DNA from: Candidatus Cardinium sp. cBcalN2
GTDB lineage: Bacteria > Bacteroidota > Bacteroidia > Cytophagales > Amoebophilaceae
Direction: 5' to 3'
Assembly: GCF_022810445.1 (NCBI RefSeq)
Contig: NZ_JAACGD010000071.1
Span: 1-14,668 of the forward strand
Length of the DNA stretch: 14,668 nt
Part shown: in pieces, positions 6,573-13,141 of the stretch
Numbering within the stretch: position 1 is the first letter of the stretch
Layout of the letters: each line of letters starts with the position of its first letter
Made by a program: the position numbers and the translations under genes
Notes under the pieces: model-generated
Database searches by the model: none
Seen by the model: only the letters and a program-made list of their open reading frames with translations
Told to the model about the DNA's origin: nothing

Positions 6573-6738
6573 GGGGTAAGCGAAAAGTACCCCTTACAGA
6601 TAAAATAAAAGAAAATTTGAGATAGAAGCTAAAGTAGCGATGCTGTTTTTTCAGCTGTAAAGAGTGCTTTTTGGCCCCAATTATACCTATCAAGGTGACG
6701 TTTTTGCCTTTGCTGCATCAACTTGCCACAGCACTGAG
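6573..6738. repeat. Palindromic intergenic repeat, diverged copy 2
   Basis: The part 6643-6738 aligns with 81-177, sharing CTGTTTTT, CAGCTGTAA, CAAGG, CGTTTTT and TTGCCAC, then CACTGA where copy 1 has CGCTGA. The left arm ACCCCTTACAG (6589-6599) corresponds to CCCTTACAG in copy 1, and AAAAGTAC 6583-6590 is a rough inverted match to GTGCTTTT 6664-6671. The palindrome is more eroded than in copy 1. At its left end GGGGTA 6573-6578 and TACCCC 6588-6593 form a small hairpin. The element sits directly behind the tRNA gene. No gene is seen in it. Confidence 0.65.
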
Positions 6739-6772
6739 TCCACGCCTATTTAAGGTGATTGGTAATGATCTA

Positions 6773-6788
6773 TATTTTTAATTTTAAG
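6773..6788 (+). promoter_or_regulatory. Conserved 16-nt block before lipoprotein paralog 1
   Basis: TATTTTTAATTTTAAG is identical at 6773-6788 and 8202-8217. In both places it ends exactly 3 nt before the ATG of one of the two paralogous lipoprotein genes. It fixes the starts at 6792 and 8221. As an A/T-rich tract just before the start codon it may serve translation initiation in the absence of a Shine-Dalgarno site, or may simply be shared ancestry. Confidence 0.6.
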
Positions 6789-6791
6789 TTT

Positions 6792-7844
6792 ATGATTTAC
6801 ATAATCAATTGGTTTAAACGCTTTGCCTTATTTTGCTTAGCTATAGTCTTTTGTCAGGGATGTTTTTGGAGGGTTTCTTCTAATAAAAACAAATCTATGT
6901 CTCCAAGTCCCTCCAGGTCACTATTGCCGAATCCTAACCAAACACGCTCACAAAATAATAAAAAAGATAATAAGGTATCTGTAGAAAATACTAAAGAAAA
7001 CGATTATAAAAATCCAGAAAATGAGCTAGAAAATAAAAAAGTAGACCTACTTGCGCAAAAGTTTATATCTACCTGTGCCACGCTACCTAAATCTACTAAC
7101 TCAACAGTAAACCAGCATACTAGTCAAGAAAATGTTCAAGAACCGTATAAAGTACCTGAGCAACAAAATATGGTGCAATACAAAGAAGGATTACGTGAAA
7201 TGGGACTACCTGAGCAACAAATCGAAGAATTGGTAAAAATTACCAATGATGCATATGCTAAGTTAAGAGCAAAATTGCTTGAGTTACCTCCTGATAAGCG
7301 TCAGGATCTATTTGATTCCATAGAAAGGACAGAAAAGCTACAAAAAGACATACGTGAAACTGGAACACAGTTGAACAATCTTTTAAAAAAGGGTGCCAAA
7401 AAAGACCTTCAGATAGAAGCTAGTATATCTGAACCTAGCTTAAAAAACTTTATTGAGGTATGTCAAAAGGAATTTGCAATTACACGAGATTATATAGACC
7501 CTAAGGATAATATAAGTCTTTACACTCTCCAAGTGCAGAACGACAGTCTTGTGCTTTATTGTAAAAAACTGCAAACAGTATTCCTTCAATGTTCAGCTGA
7601 AGACCAACAAGCCCTCCAAACTTCTTTGAACAACTTGGTAAATTTAGGCAAGAGCAACCTAGAAGAAGCAAAAGCCGTTAAGCAGCTCATACCCGATTCT
7701 ATAGTAAAAGAGATTCAACAAATAAATATAGAAAAAGTAGAAAAACAAGCGAAAGTATTAGAGAACACTATACTAAAAAACGATTTAAACAACATCTTAG
7801 AGCAAGAAGGGAAACAAGAGATGATAGAACCAGATTTAGACTAG
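6792..7844 (+). CDS. Putative lipoprotein, helical, paralog 1
   Basis: A 350-residue exported protein of unrecognised family. Residues 1-24 form a lipoprotein signal peptide: NWFKRF, a hydrophobic core ALFCLAIVF, then CQGC with C24 as the predicted lipidated residue. Residues about 25-125 are a Lys/Asn/Ser/Pro-rich linker. From about 130 to the end it is predicted helical and charged, with heptad-like Leu spacing (LPEQQIEELVKITNDAYAKL and onward), suggesting coiled coil. The frame opens upstream at a TTG (6759), but the ATG at 6792 is chosen because it puts the signal peptide and the conserved 16-nt upstream block in register with the paralog at 8221. The two proteins align over the signal peptide and again over the L(P/S)E-x-QIxEL segment. 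It is followed by a decayed copy of the dnaE 5' end. It is probably anchored in a membrane facing the periplasm or the outside. Confidence 0.75.
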   Translation: MIYIINWFKRFALFCLAIVFCQGCFWRVSSNKNKSMSPSPSRSLLPNPNQTRSQNNKKDNKVSVENTKENDYKNPENELENKKVDLLAQKFISTCATLPKSTNSTVNQHTSQENVQEPYKVPEQQNMVQYKEGLREMGLPEQQIEELVKITNDAYAKLRAKLLELPPDKRQDLFDSIERTEKLQKDIRETGTQLNNLLKKGAKKDLQIEASISEPSLKNFIEVCQKEFAITRDYIDPKDNISLYTLQVQNDSLVLYCKKLQTVFLQCSAEDQQALQTSLNNLVNLGKSNLEEAKAVKQLIPDSIVKEIQQINIEKVEKQAKVLENTILKNDLNNILEQEGKQEMIEPDLD

Positions 7845-7870
7845 TATAACCTATATATTTTAGTCAATTT

Positions 7871-7975
7871 CAGAGCTTTTGCTATTTACATTGACATACA
7901 GCATATTCTCTGCTCTATAGTACAGCCAAGCCAGAACGTTTAATGGCGGCTGACAAGCAGCTGGGCATGGATGTA
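7871..7975 (+). pseudogene. Decayed duplicate of the dnaE 5' end
   Basis: These 105 nt align without gaps to dnaE codons 2-36 (9146-9250) with 88 of 105 identities by hand count. The copy has lost the start codon (ATG is TTT), has TGA for the Cys9 codon, and similarity fades after GGCATGGATG. The order lipoprotein gene then dnaE start is the same as at 8221-9250, so this is one half of an ancient tandem duplication. It cannot encode a functional protein. Confidence 0.92.
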
Positions 7976-8008
7976 CTTTCACCCTGACGTCTTTATTGAT
8001 TTAAAGTT

Positions 8009-8185
8009 TTAGCCAATCTTTTTTTCGCCAATTAGTCTCTCAAACCTTTTTTTAATAAAAGAGGTTGTAATATAAGTGGCTGTAGGTAATCCAAGAAGTT
8101 CTATCATAAATTTTTGTCTTTCGTTTTTTATTATGATACGTATAGTTATATGGTTATACGTCCATTCAAGGTAATGGCTCACCAT
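8009..8185 (-). CDS. Small basic ORF of unknown function (58 aa), doubtful
   Basis: An ATG at 8185 (minus strand) opens a 58-codon frame to TAA at 8009-8011, beginning MVSHYLEWTYNHITIRI. It later reads MIELLGLPTATYITTSF and ends KKRFERLIGEKKIG. The residue mix is protein-like and basic, and an internal ATG at 8107 would give a 32-residue form. The stop TAG lies directly upstream of the first ATG, so this may equally be the 3' remnant of a longer gene. I recognise no family. It occupies most of the 236-nt gap between the dnaE fragment and the second lipoprotein gene, opposite in direction to both. Confidence 0.3.
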   Translation of the reverse strand: MVSHYLEWTYNHITIRIIIKNERQKFMIELLGLPTATYITTSFIKKRFERLIGEKKIG

Positions 8186-8201
8186 CTATTTAACCTTGAC
8201 T

Positions 8202-8217
8202 TATTTTTAATTTTAAG
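8202..8217 (+). promoter_or_regulatory. Conserved 16-nt block before lipoprotein paralog 2
   Basis: Identical to the block at 6773-6788 and at the same distance (3 nt) from the ATG. Just upstream, CTATTTAA is also shared by the two loci. Confidence 0.6.
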
Positions 8218-8220
8218 CTC

Positions 8221-8889
8221 ATGCGGTACATAAAAAATTTGTTTAAAATCCTCATTTTATTTTCTCTAACTACAGTTTTATGCCAAGGATGTAGGTGTTC
8301 ATCTAATACTAAAAAACAATACAAAAAAGTTTCACAAAAACCTGATAAATATCATTTTCATAATGATAAATCACCTACGGAAAGCCCTAAAGTAGAAAGT
8401 CTTATTCAGCAGCCGGTCATCTCTACCGCTCAGACAGAGTCACCTGACAATGATGACAATGATGAAAATAATGAAAAACCGCAGATAAATCCCCTTGAGG
8501 AACCATTTATGCCTAATCTTTCGGGATCACTTAACTCTACCGATTCTACAGAATCCGAGTATTCTAATAAAGAAGAAATTAAAAAAATTTTTGAAACAGC
8601 TAGAGAAAAAACTATTAACCAATACAAAACACAATTACGTAGACAAAACGAAGTACGATCACCTCAACAAAAACTATCCGAAGACCAGATCCAAGAGTTG
8701 ATACAACTTCAACGGGACGACCTGGATGCAATAAACAAAAAAAGACTTGAATTCCCTTTTAAGCAGGCAAAAGCGCTAGCTGATTCTACACAAGATCAAC
8801 TAAATCATGTAGAAGACATTAATGAGATTGGCAACAATTTATCTGATTTGTGCACACAATGTGATAAATCGATACGCATAACCAAATAA
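8221..8889 (+). CDS. Putative lipoprotein, paralog 2 (shorter)
   Basis: A 222-residue paralog of the 6792 gene. The signal peptide aligns residue for residue: M-x-YI-x-N-x-FK, hydrophobic core, then LCQGC with C24 as predicted lipidation site. A Ser/Pro/Asp/Asn-rich linker (about 30-115) includes an acidic run DNDDNDENNE. The C-terminal part is helical and matches paralog 1 around LSEDQIQELIQLQRDDLDAI through DINEIGNNLSDL. It then stops, whereas paralog 1 continues for about 150 residues, so this copy is probably truncated at the 3' side. The frame after its TAA stays open for about 19 codons with only faint similarity. Its start is fixed by the shared upstream block. Function unknown; a secreted or surface role is inferred from the signal peptide only. 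Confidence 0.72.
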   Translation: MRYIKNLFKILILFSLTTVLCQGCRCSSNTKKQYKKVSQKPDKYHFHNDKSPTESPKVESLIQQPVISTAQTESPDNDDNDENNEKPQINPLEEPFMPNLSGSLNSTDSTESEYSNKEEIKKIFETAREKTINQYKTQLRRQNEVRSPQQKLSEDQIQELIQLQRDDLDAINKKRLEFPFKQAKALADSTQDQLNHVEDINEIGNNLSDLCTQCDKSIRITK

Positions 8890-9085
8890 AGACAAAAGTT
8901 AATCCATCTCAACCTATATTTCACCAACTTAATTAATGTGCTTAAATAGGAATACAAACTTATGCAAGAAGGCAATTGTATTTCAAACCAACTTCTAAGT
9001 AAAAGCACTTATAGCTAAATGAGCGTGTATAATCCAGTTTGGCATAAATTTCTATTTTCATTTTATTATTATTGTGTATACCTAT

Positions 9086-9103
9086 TTAGGTTATCCAACC
9101 TAA
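9086..9103 (+). promoter_or_regulatory. Hairpin upstream of dnaE
   Basis: TTAGGTT-ATCC-AACCTAA is a perfect 7-bp stem with a 4-nt loop, 39 nt before the dnaE ATG. No T tract follows, so it is not a convincing terminator. It could be an operator-like site or leader hairpin. The remainder of 8890-9142 shows no gene and no clear TAnnTTTG element. Confidence 0.35.
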
Positions 9104-9142
9104 GTCAAATATAAAAATCAGTCCATAAAACTCTTTAATCAT

Positions 9143-12100
9143 ATGCAGCGCTTTTGCCACTTACATTGCCATACAGAATATTCCCTGCTGGATGGTGCAG
9201 CCAAGGTAGAACGTTTAATAACGGCTAACAAGCAGCTAGGCATGGATGCATTAGCCATTACAGATCATGGTAATATGTTTGGAGTACCCCATTTTGTAGC
9301 TGCAGCAGCCAAACAAGGAGTAAAACCGATTATAGGATGCGAATTTTATATGGCACCCGACCGCCACGATCATAAAGATAAAACCCGTTACCACCAGTTG
9401 TTATTGGCCAAAAATCTGATAGGCTATCAAAACATTACCAAACTATGTTCGCTAGGCTTTTTAGAAGGCTATTATTATAAACCAAGAATTGACAAAGCTT
9501 TACTCAAACAATACAAAGAAGGGCTAATCGCCACCACCTGTTGCTTAGGTGCAGAGATTCCTAAAACCATTATTCAACATGGCGAAAAAGCTGCAGAAAA
9601 GCTATTTTTAGAATGGTTGGCACTATTTGGTGAAGATTATTATATCGAACTCCAAAGGCATGGTATTGAAGAACAAGAAATTTGTAATGCCATATTACTC
9701 CGTTGGGCTGAAAAATATAAGGTAAAAGTCATTGCTACCAATGATGTCCACTACATTGCCCAAGAGGACAGTCTGGCCCAAGACGTATTACTCTGTTTAC
9801 AAACCGGAAAAGACTACAACGATCCCAATCGGATGCGTTTTAGCAACGATCAATTCTTTTTAAAATCTCCAGAAGAGATGGCCCGGCTTTTTGCAGATGT
9901 CCCAACGGCTATTACCAATACCCTGGACTTAGTAGCCAAAATAGAAACACCCTCTTTAGCCCGTGATGTGCTACTGCCTATTTTTCAACTCCCTAGTGGG
10001 TTTTTAGATCCCAATCTCTATCTGAGCCATTTGGCTTTTTCCGGAGCTCAAGCCAAGTATGCTACTATTTCTAGCGAAGTAGAAAGTAGATTAAACTATG
10101 AATTGGCCATTATTGCCCAAACCGGATTTGCTGGTTATTTTTTAATTGTACAAGACTTTATTAAAGCAGCTGTCGAATTAGGTGTGATCGTAGGGCCAGG
10201 AAGAGGCTCAGTATCAGGCTCTTTAGTGGCTTTTTGTATAGGGATTACTAAAATAGATCCCCTGCGCTATAACCTACTTTTTGAACGCTTTTTGAATCCA
10301 GAACGGGTCTCTATGCCCGATATAGATGTAGACTTTGACGATGAGGGTCGTAAAAAGGTCATTGATTATGTGATTCAAAAATATGGTCGTAACCAAGTAG
10401 CCTCCATTATTACCTTTGGTAGCATGGCTGCTAAATCGGCCATACGTGATGTAGCCCGTGTCTTGGGTGTACCCTTGGCACGGGCCAACTATATGACTAA
10501 GTTGATCCCAGACAAATTAGGCATTACCTTATCAGAAGCCTTTGAGGAGGTAAAAGAACTAGCTGAAATCAAAAAAGCCCTGACTACCCCAGAAGGTAAA
10601 GTATTAGATTTAGCTGAAAGATTAGAAGGATTGGTGCGGCATACAGGTATTCATGCAGCTGGCATCATCATCGCACCCAACGATATTGTAGAACATATCC
10701 CTGTTAAAACAGATAAAAATTCTGACCTATTGGTTACCCAATATGACGGATCGGTACTGGAAAAGACGGGCATGTTAAAAATGGACTTTTTGGGTTTAAA
10801 GACGCTAAGTATTATTAAGGATGCACTCCTATTGATTCAGGCAAACAGATCCATTACCATAGATATAGATAACATTCCATTAGATGACTCCATTACTTTT
10901 AAGTTATACCAAGCGGGTAATACCAAAGGAACCTTTCAATTTGAGTCAGAGGGCATGCGTCAATGGCTGATTAAACTGCAACCCACCACCATGGAAGAAC
11001 TGATTGCCATGAATTCCCTCTATAGGCCAGGGCCTATGCAATTTATTCCTAATTTTATTGCCCGTAAACATGGAAAAGAAGCGATTGAATATCCTCATCC
11101 ACTTTTAGAAGCCATTCTAAAGCCCACTTATGGCATTATGATTTACCAAGAACAAATCATACAAACGGCACAAGTTATGGCAGGCTATACCCTAGCAGGT
11201 GCCGATTTATTGCGTAAGGCTATGGGTAAAAAAAATGCAACAGAAATGGCTAGGCAACGGGATATTTTTGTAACAGGTTCCGCTGAAAAACATCAAGTGC
11301 CTAAAGAAAAAGCATGGGCTGTTTTTGAGATCATGGAAAAATTTGCCCAGTACGGTTTCAATCGTTCGCATGCCGCAGCCTACTCTCTGATTGCCTACCA
11401 AACCGCTTATTTAAAGGCCCACTACCCTACCGAATATATGGCTGCAGTATTGACACATAATCACGGAGATATTGAAAAGATTGCTTTCTTTATGGAAGAA
11501 AGTCGCCAGCAAGGGCTATCTGTATTGGGTCCTGATATCAATCAAAGCCAAGTAAACTTTAGTCCTGGGCTAGATAAAGCAATCAGATTTGGCCTAGGTG
11601 CGATTAAAGGAGCTGGTGAAGCAGCTGTTACAGCCATTATAGAAGCAAGAAAAGAAAAAGGTACTTTTAAAGATATTTTTGATTTCGTTGAGTCACTCCA
11701 ACTCAAAAGCGTCAACAAGAAAACTATGGAAGCGCTTGCGTTATCGGGTGCTTTTGATACGTTTGAAGGATTACATAGAAGGCAGTATGTCTATGAAGCA
11801 TCGGGTAGCAGCTTTATAGAAAAAGTAATACAATACCGTAATCGTCTTCAAAAAGAGCGAACCGAAGCGCTTCAATCGCTATTTGGCGCTAGCTCTTACA
11901 GTCAAATCAAAAAGCCAGAAGCAGTAGATTGTTCTCCTTATGATTCATTGGAGCAACTGCGTATAGAGAAAGAGCTCGTTGGTTTTTATATTTCTGGTCA
12001 TCCATTGGATGCATTTAAATTGGATATCAAAAGTTTTTGTAATGTAACCACACAAAATATATTAACTGCTAGTCGAAAAGCAGTAACCATAGCGGGCATA

Positions 12101-12580
12101 CTTACCGATTGTACGATTAAACAAAATAGCAAAGGAAACTCCTTTGCTTTAGTTACATTAGATGATTACCATGGCTCACTAAACTTTGCGCTTTTTGGCG
12201 AAGATTACTTAAAATACAAACATCTATTAGAGGTGGGTAAATTACTTTTCTTGACAGGCAATGTAGCTGTCCGTTATGGGAACCAAACCACACAAACCTT
12301 TAAACCGCAAACGATTAACTTATTAGAAGAGGTACGAGAAAGAATAGGAAAAGGGGTTCATTTAAAGCTAAATGAAGACCATATCACACCTTTGTTGGTC
12401 AATGAGTTGGAATCTTCTGTCAAACGTTATCCGGGTAAAGCCTTTATAAGGATATCTATTACAGATCATGAAGCCCAAATCACGATTCCAACTCTTTCTA
12501 GTCAATACCGTGTAGAGCTACACAATGAACTATTTGGATTATTCAATGAATTAGGTATAGATTTTTACTTATTTACTTAA
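9143..12580 (+). CDS. dnaE: DNA polymerase III subunit alpha
   Basis: The replicative polymerase catalytic subunit (C-family, DnaE1 type), 1145 residues, close to the usual 1150-1180. The PHP domain opens the protein with HLHCHTEYSLLDGA (6-19) and AITDHGNMFGV (38-48), keeping the His and Asp residues typical of metal-binding PHP domains. The palm carries GPGRGSVSGS (351-360) and PDIDVDFDDEGR (392-403), with a third acidic residue in KMDFLGL (D548). Further conserved blocks are SLYRPGPM (625-632) and GFNRSHAAAYS. A tandem HhH region and an OB fold (VTIAGILTDCTIK, then DDYHGSLNFALFGEDYLKY) end the protein. The clamp-binding tail is not obvious. The ATG at 9143 gives the family-typical MQRFCHLHCHTEYS. 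Nothing suggests inactivation. A decayed copy of its first 35 codons lies 1.27 kb upstream. Confidence 0.97.
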   Translation: MQRFCHLHCHTEYSLLDGAAKVERLITANKQLGMDALAITDHGNMFGVPHFVAAAAKQGVKPIIGCEFYMAPDRHDHKDKTRYHQLLLAKNLIGYQNITKLCSLGFLEGYYYKPRIDKALLKQYKEGLIATTCCLGAEIPKTIIQHGEKAAEKLFLEWLALFGEDYYIELQRHGIEEQEICNAILLRWAEKYKVKVIATNDVHYIAQEDSLAQDVLLCLQTGKDYNDPNRMRFSNDQFFLKSPEEMARLFADVPTAITNTLDLVAKIETPSLARDVLLPIFQLPSGFLDPNLYLSHLAFSGAQAKYATISSEVESRLNYELAIIAQTGFAGYFLIVQDFIKAAVELGVIVGPGRGSVSGSLVAFCIGITKIDPLRYNLLFERFLNPERVSMPDIDVDFDDEGRKKVIDYVIQKYGRNQVASIITFGSMAAKSAIRDVARVLGVPLARANYMTKLIPDKLGITLSEAFEEVKELAEIKKALTTPEGKVLDLAERLEGLVRHTGIHAAGIIIAPNDIVEHIPVKTDKNSDLLVTQYDGSVLEKTGMLKMDFLGLKTLSIIKDALLLIQANRSITIDIDNIPLDDSITFKLYQAGNTKGTFQFESEGMRQWLIKLQPTTMEELIAMNSLYRPGPMQFIPNFIARKHGKEAIEYPHPLLEAILKPTYGIMIYQEQIIQTAQVMAGYTLAGADLLRKAMGKKNATEMARQRDIFVTGSAEKHQVPKEKAWAVFEIMEKFAQYGFNRSHAAAYSLIAYQTAYLKAHYPTEYMAAVLTHNHGDIEKIAFFMEESRQQGLSVLGPDINQSQVNFSPGLDKAIRFGLGAIKGAGEAAVTAIIEARKEKGTFKDIFDFVESLQLKSVNKKTMEALALSGAFDTFEGLHRRQYVYEASGSSFIEKVIQYRNRLQKERTEALQSLFGASSYSQIKKPEAVDCSPYDSLEQLRIEKELVGFYISGHPLDAFKLDIKSFCNVTTQNILTASRKAVTIAGILTDCTIKQNSKGNSFALVTLDDYHGSLNFALFGEDYLKYKHLLEVGKLLFLTGNVAVRYGNQTTQTFKPQTINLLEEVRERIGKGVHLKLNEDHITPLLVNELESSVKRYPGKAFIRISITDHEAQITIPTLSSQYRVELHNELFGLFNELGIDFYLFT

Positions 12581-12778
12581 TTATTAAATTCCTTTGTGCG
12601 TAGTTCTAACACAGTGGTGAATAGATAATTAAAAATAGCCTATAAGGGTATTAGACAAATGGGATAATATCTTGATCTACCCAGAATATGTCATAAATAA
12701 GAATTTGATTAAATGATTTAATCATTAGCCTACATTTACGGACGATTTTGCCTAATACCTTAAATCTCTAATTTTACC
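12581..12778. other. Intergenic segment downstream of dnaE
   Basis: It holds an 8-bp stem TGATTAAA-TGA-TTTAATCA at 12706-12724 that could help end the dnaE transcript, though no T tract follows. Nothing else is recognised. Confidence 0.4.
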
Positions 12779-13050
12779 TTATTCTTTACCCTCTAGCTTT
12801 CCTTCTAGTTTACCTTTCTCAAGACTTTATTTTCACCTTCTTGTCTGAATCTTTCTGCTAATGACATATCAACTTCTTTTAATTTTGGATCAAGTAATTC
12901 CACTGTATTGGTACGATCGTCTATTGATAGTATATAACAAAAGCCTGGCCAATTACAAATCAGTGAAGTTTCAAATTTACTACAGTAAAATGAAGATAGG
13001 CAAACGTTAGCCGTTCTGCTTGTACCTATAGAAAAAAAATGGAGGTGCAA
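12779..13050 (-). pseudogene. Frameshifted remnant with EGK-repeat tail (Rpn/PD-(D/E)XK transposase-like)
   Basis: On the minus strand the frame from 13050 runs to a TAG at 12805-12807 and includes LLDPKLKEVDMSLAERFRQE. Near 12825 the coding signal shifts by one base: the neighbouring frame continues SLEKGKLEGKLEGKE to a TAA at 12779-12781. The joined tail, RFRQEGENK followed by (E)KGKLEGKLEGKE, is the charged repeat typical of Rpn-family (PD-(D/E)XK nuclease) putative transposases, which are numerous in Bacteroidota symbionts. The catalytic domain is not recognisable in what remains, and stop codons lie just upstream of the TTG at 13050. An A8 run at 13031-13038 is a second likely frameshift point. 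It is best read as a dead 3' fragment; the family is inferred from the tail only. Confidence 0.5.
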
Positions 13051-13141
13051 CTATTGTATTTTCTATTAATAATGCTTAATGTATATCATAATTCAATTAT
13101 ATATTTATTAACCCAGTATAAATTAGTAGCTTACTATCTTT

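Noticed and set aside
6489..6738. tRNA-His plus following repeat as a phage or island attachment site
   Set aside because: No integrase gene and no second copy of the tRNA 3' end are seen in the window.
6779..6786. TAATTTTA as a -7 promoter element for the first lipoprotein gene
   Set aside because: It is only 6 nt before the ATG, too close for a normal leader, and it lacks the final G of TAnnTTTG.
8430..8627. Leftward 65-codon frame
   Set aside because: Antisense to the second lipoprotein gene, with a Ser/Leu-rich translation mirroring Asp/Glu codons.
8805..9008. Leftward 67-codon frame partly in the gap before dnaE
   Set aside because: Half of it is antisense to the lipoprotein gene, it has no promoter or family signal, and the aligned paralog region supports the rightward gene.
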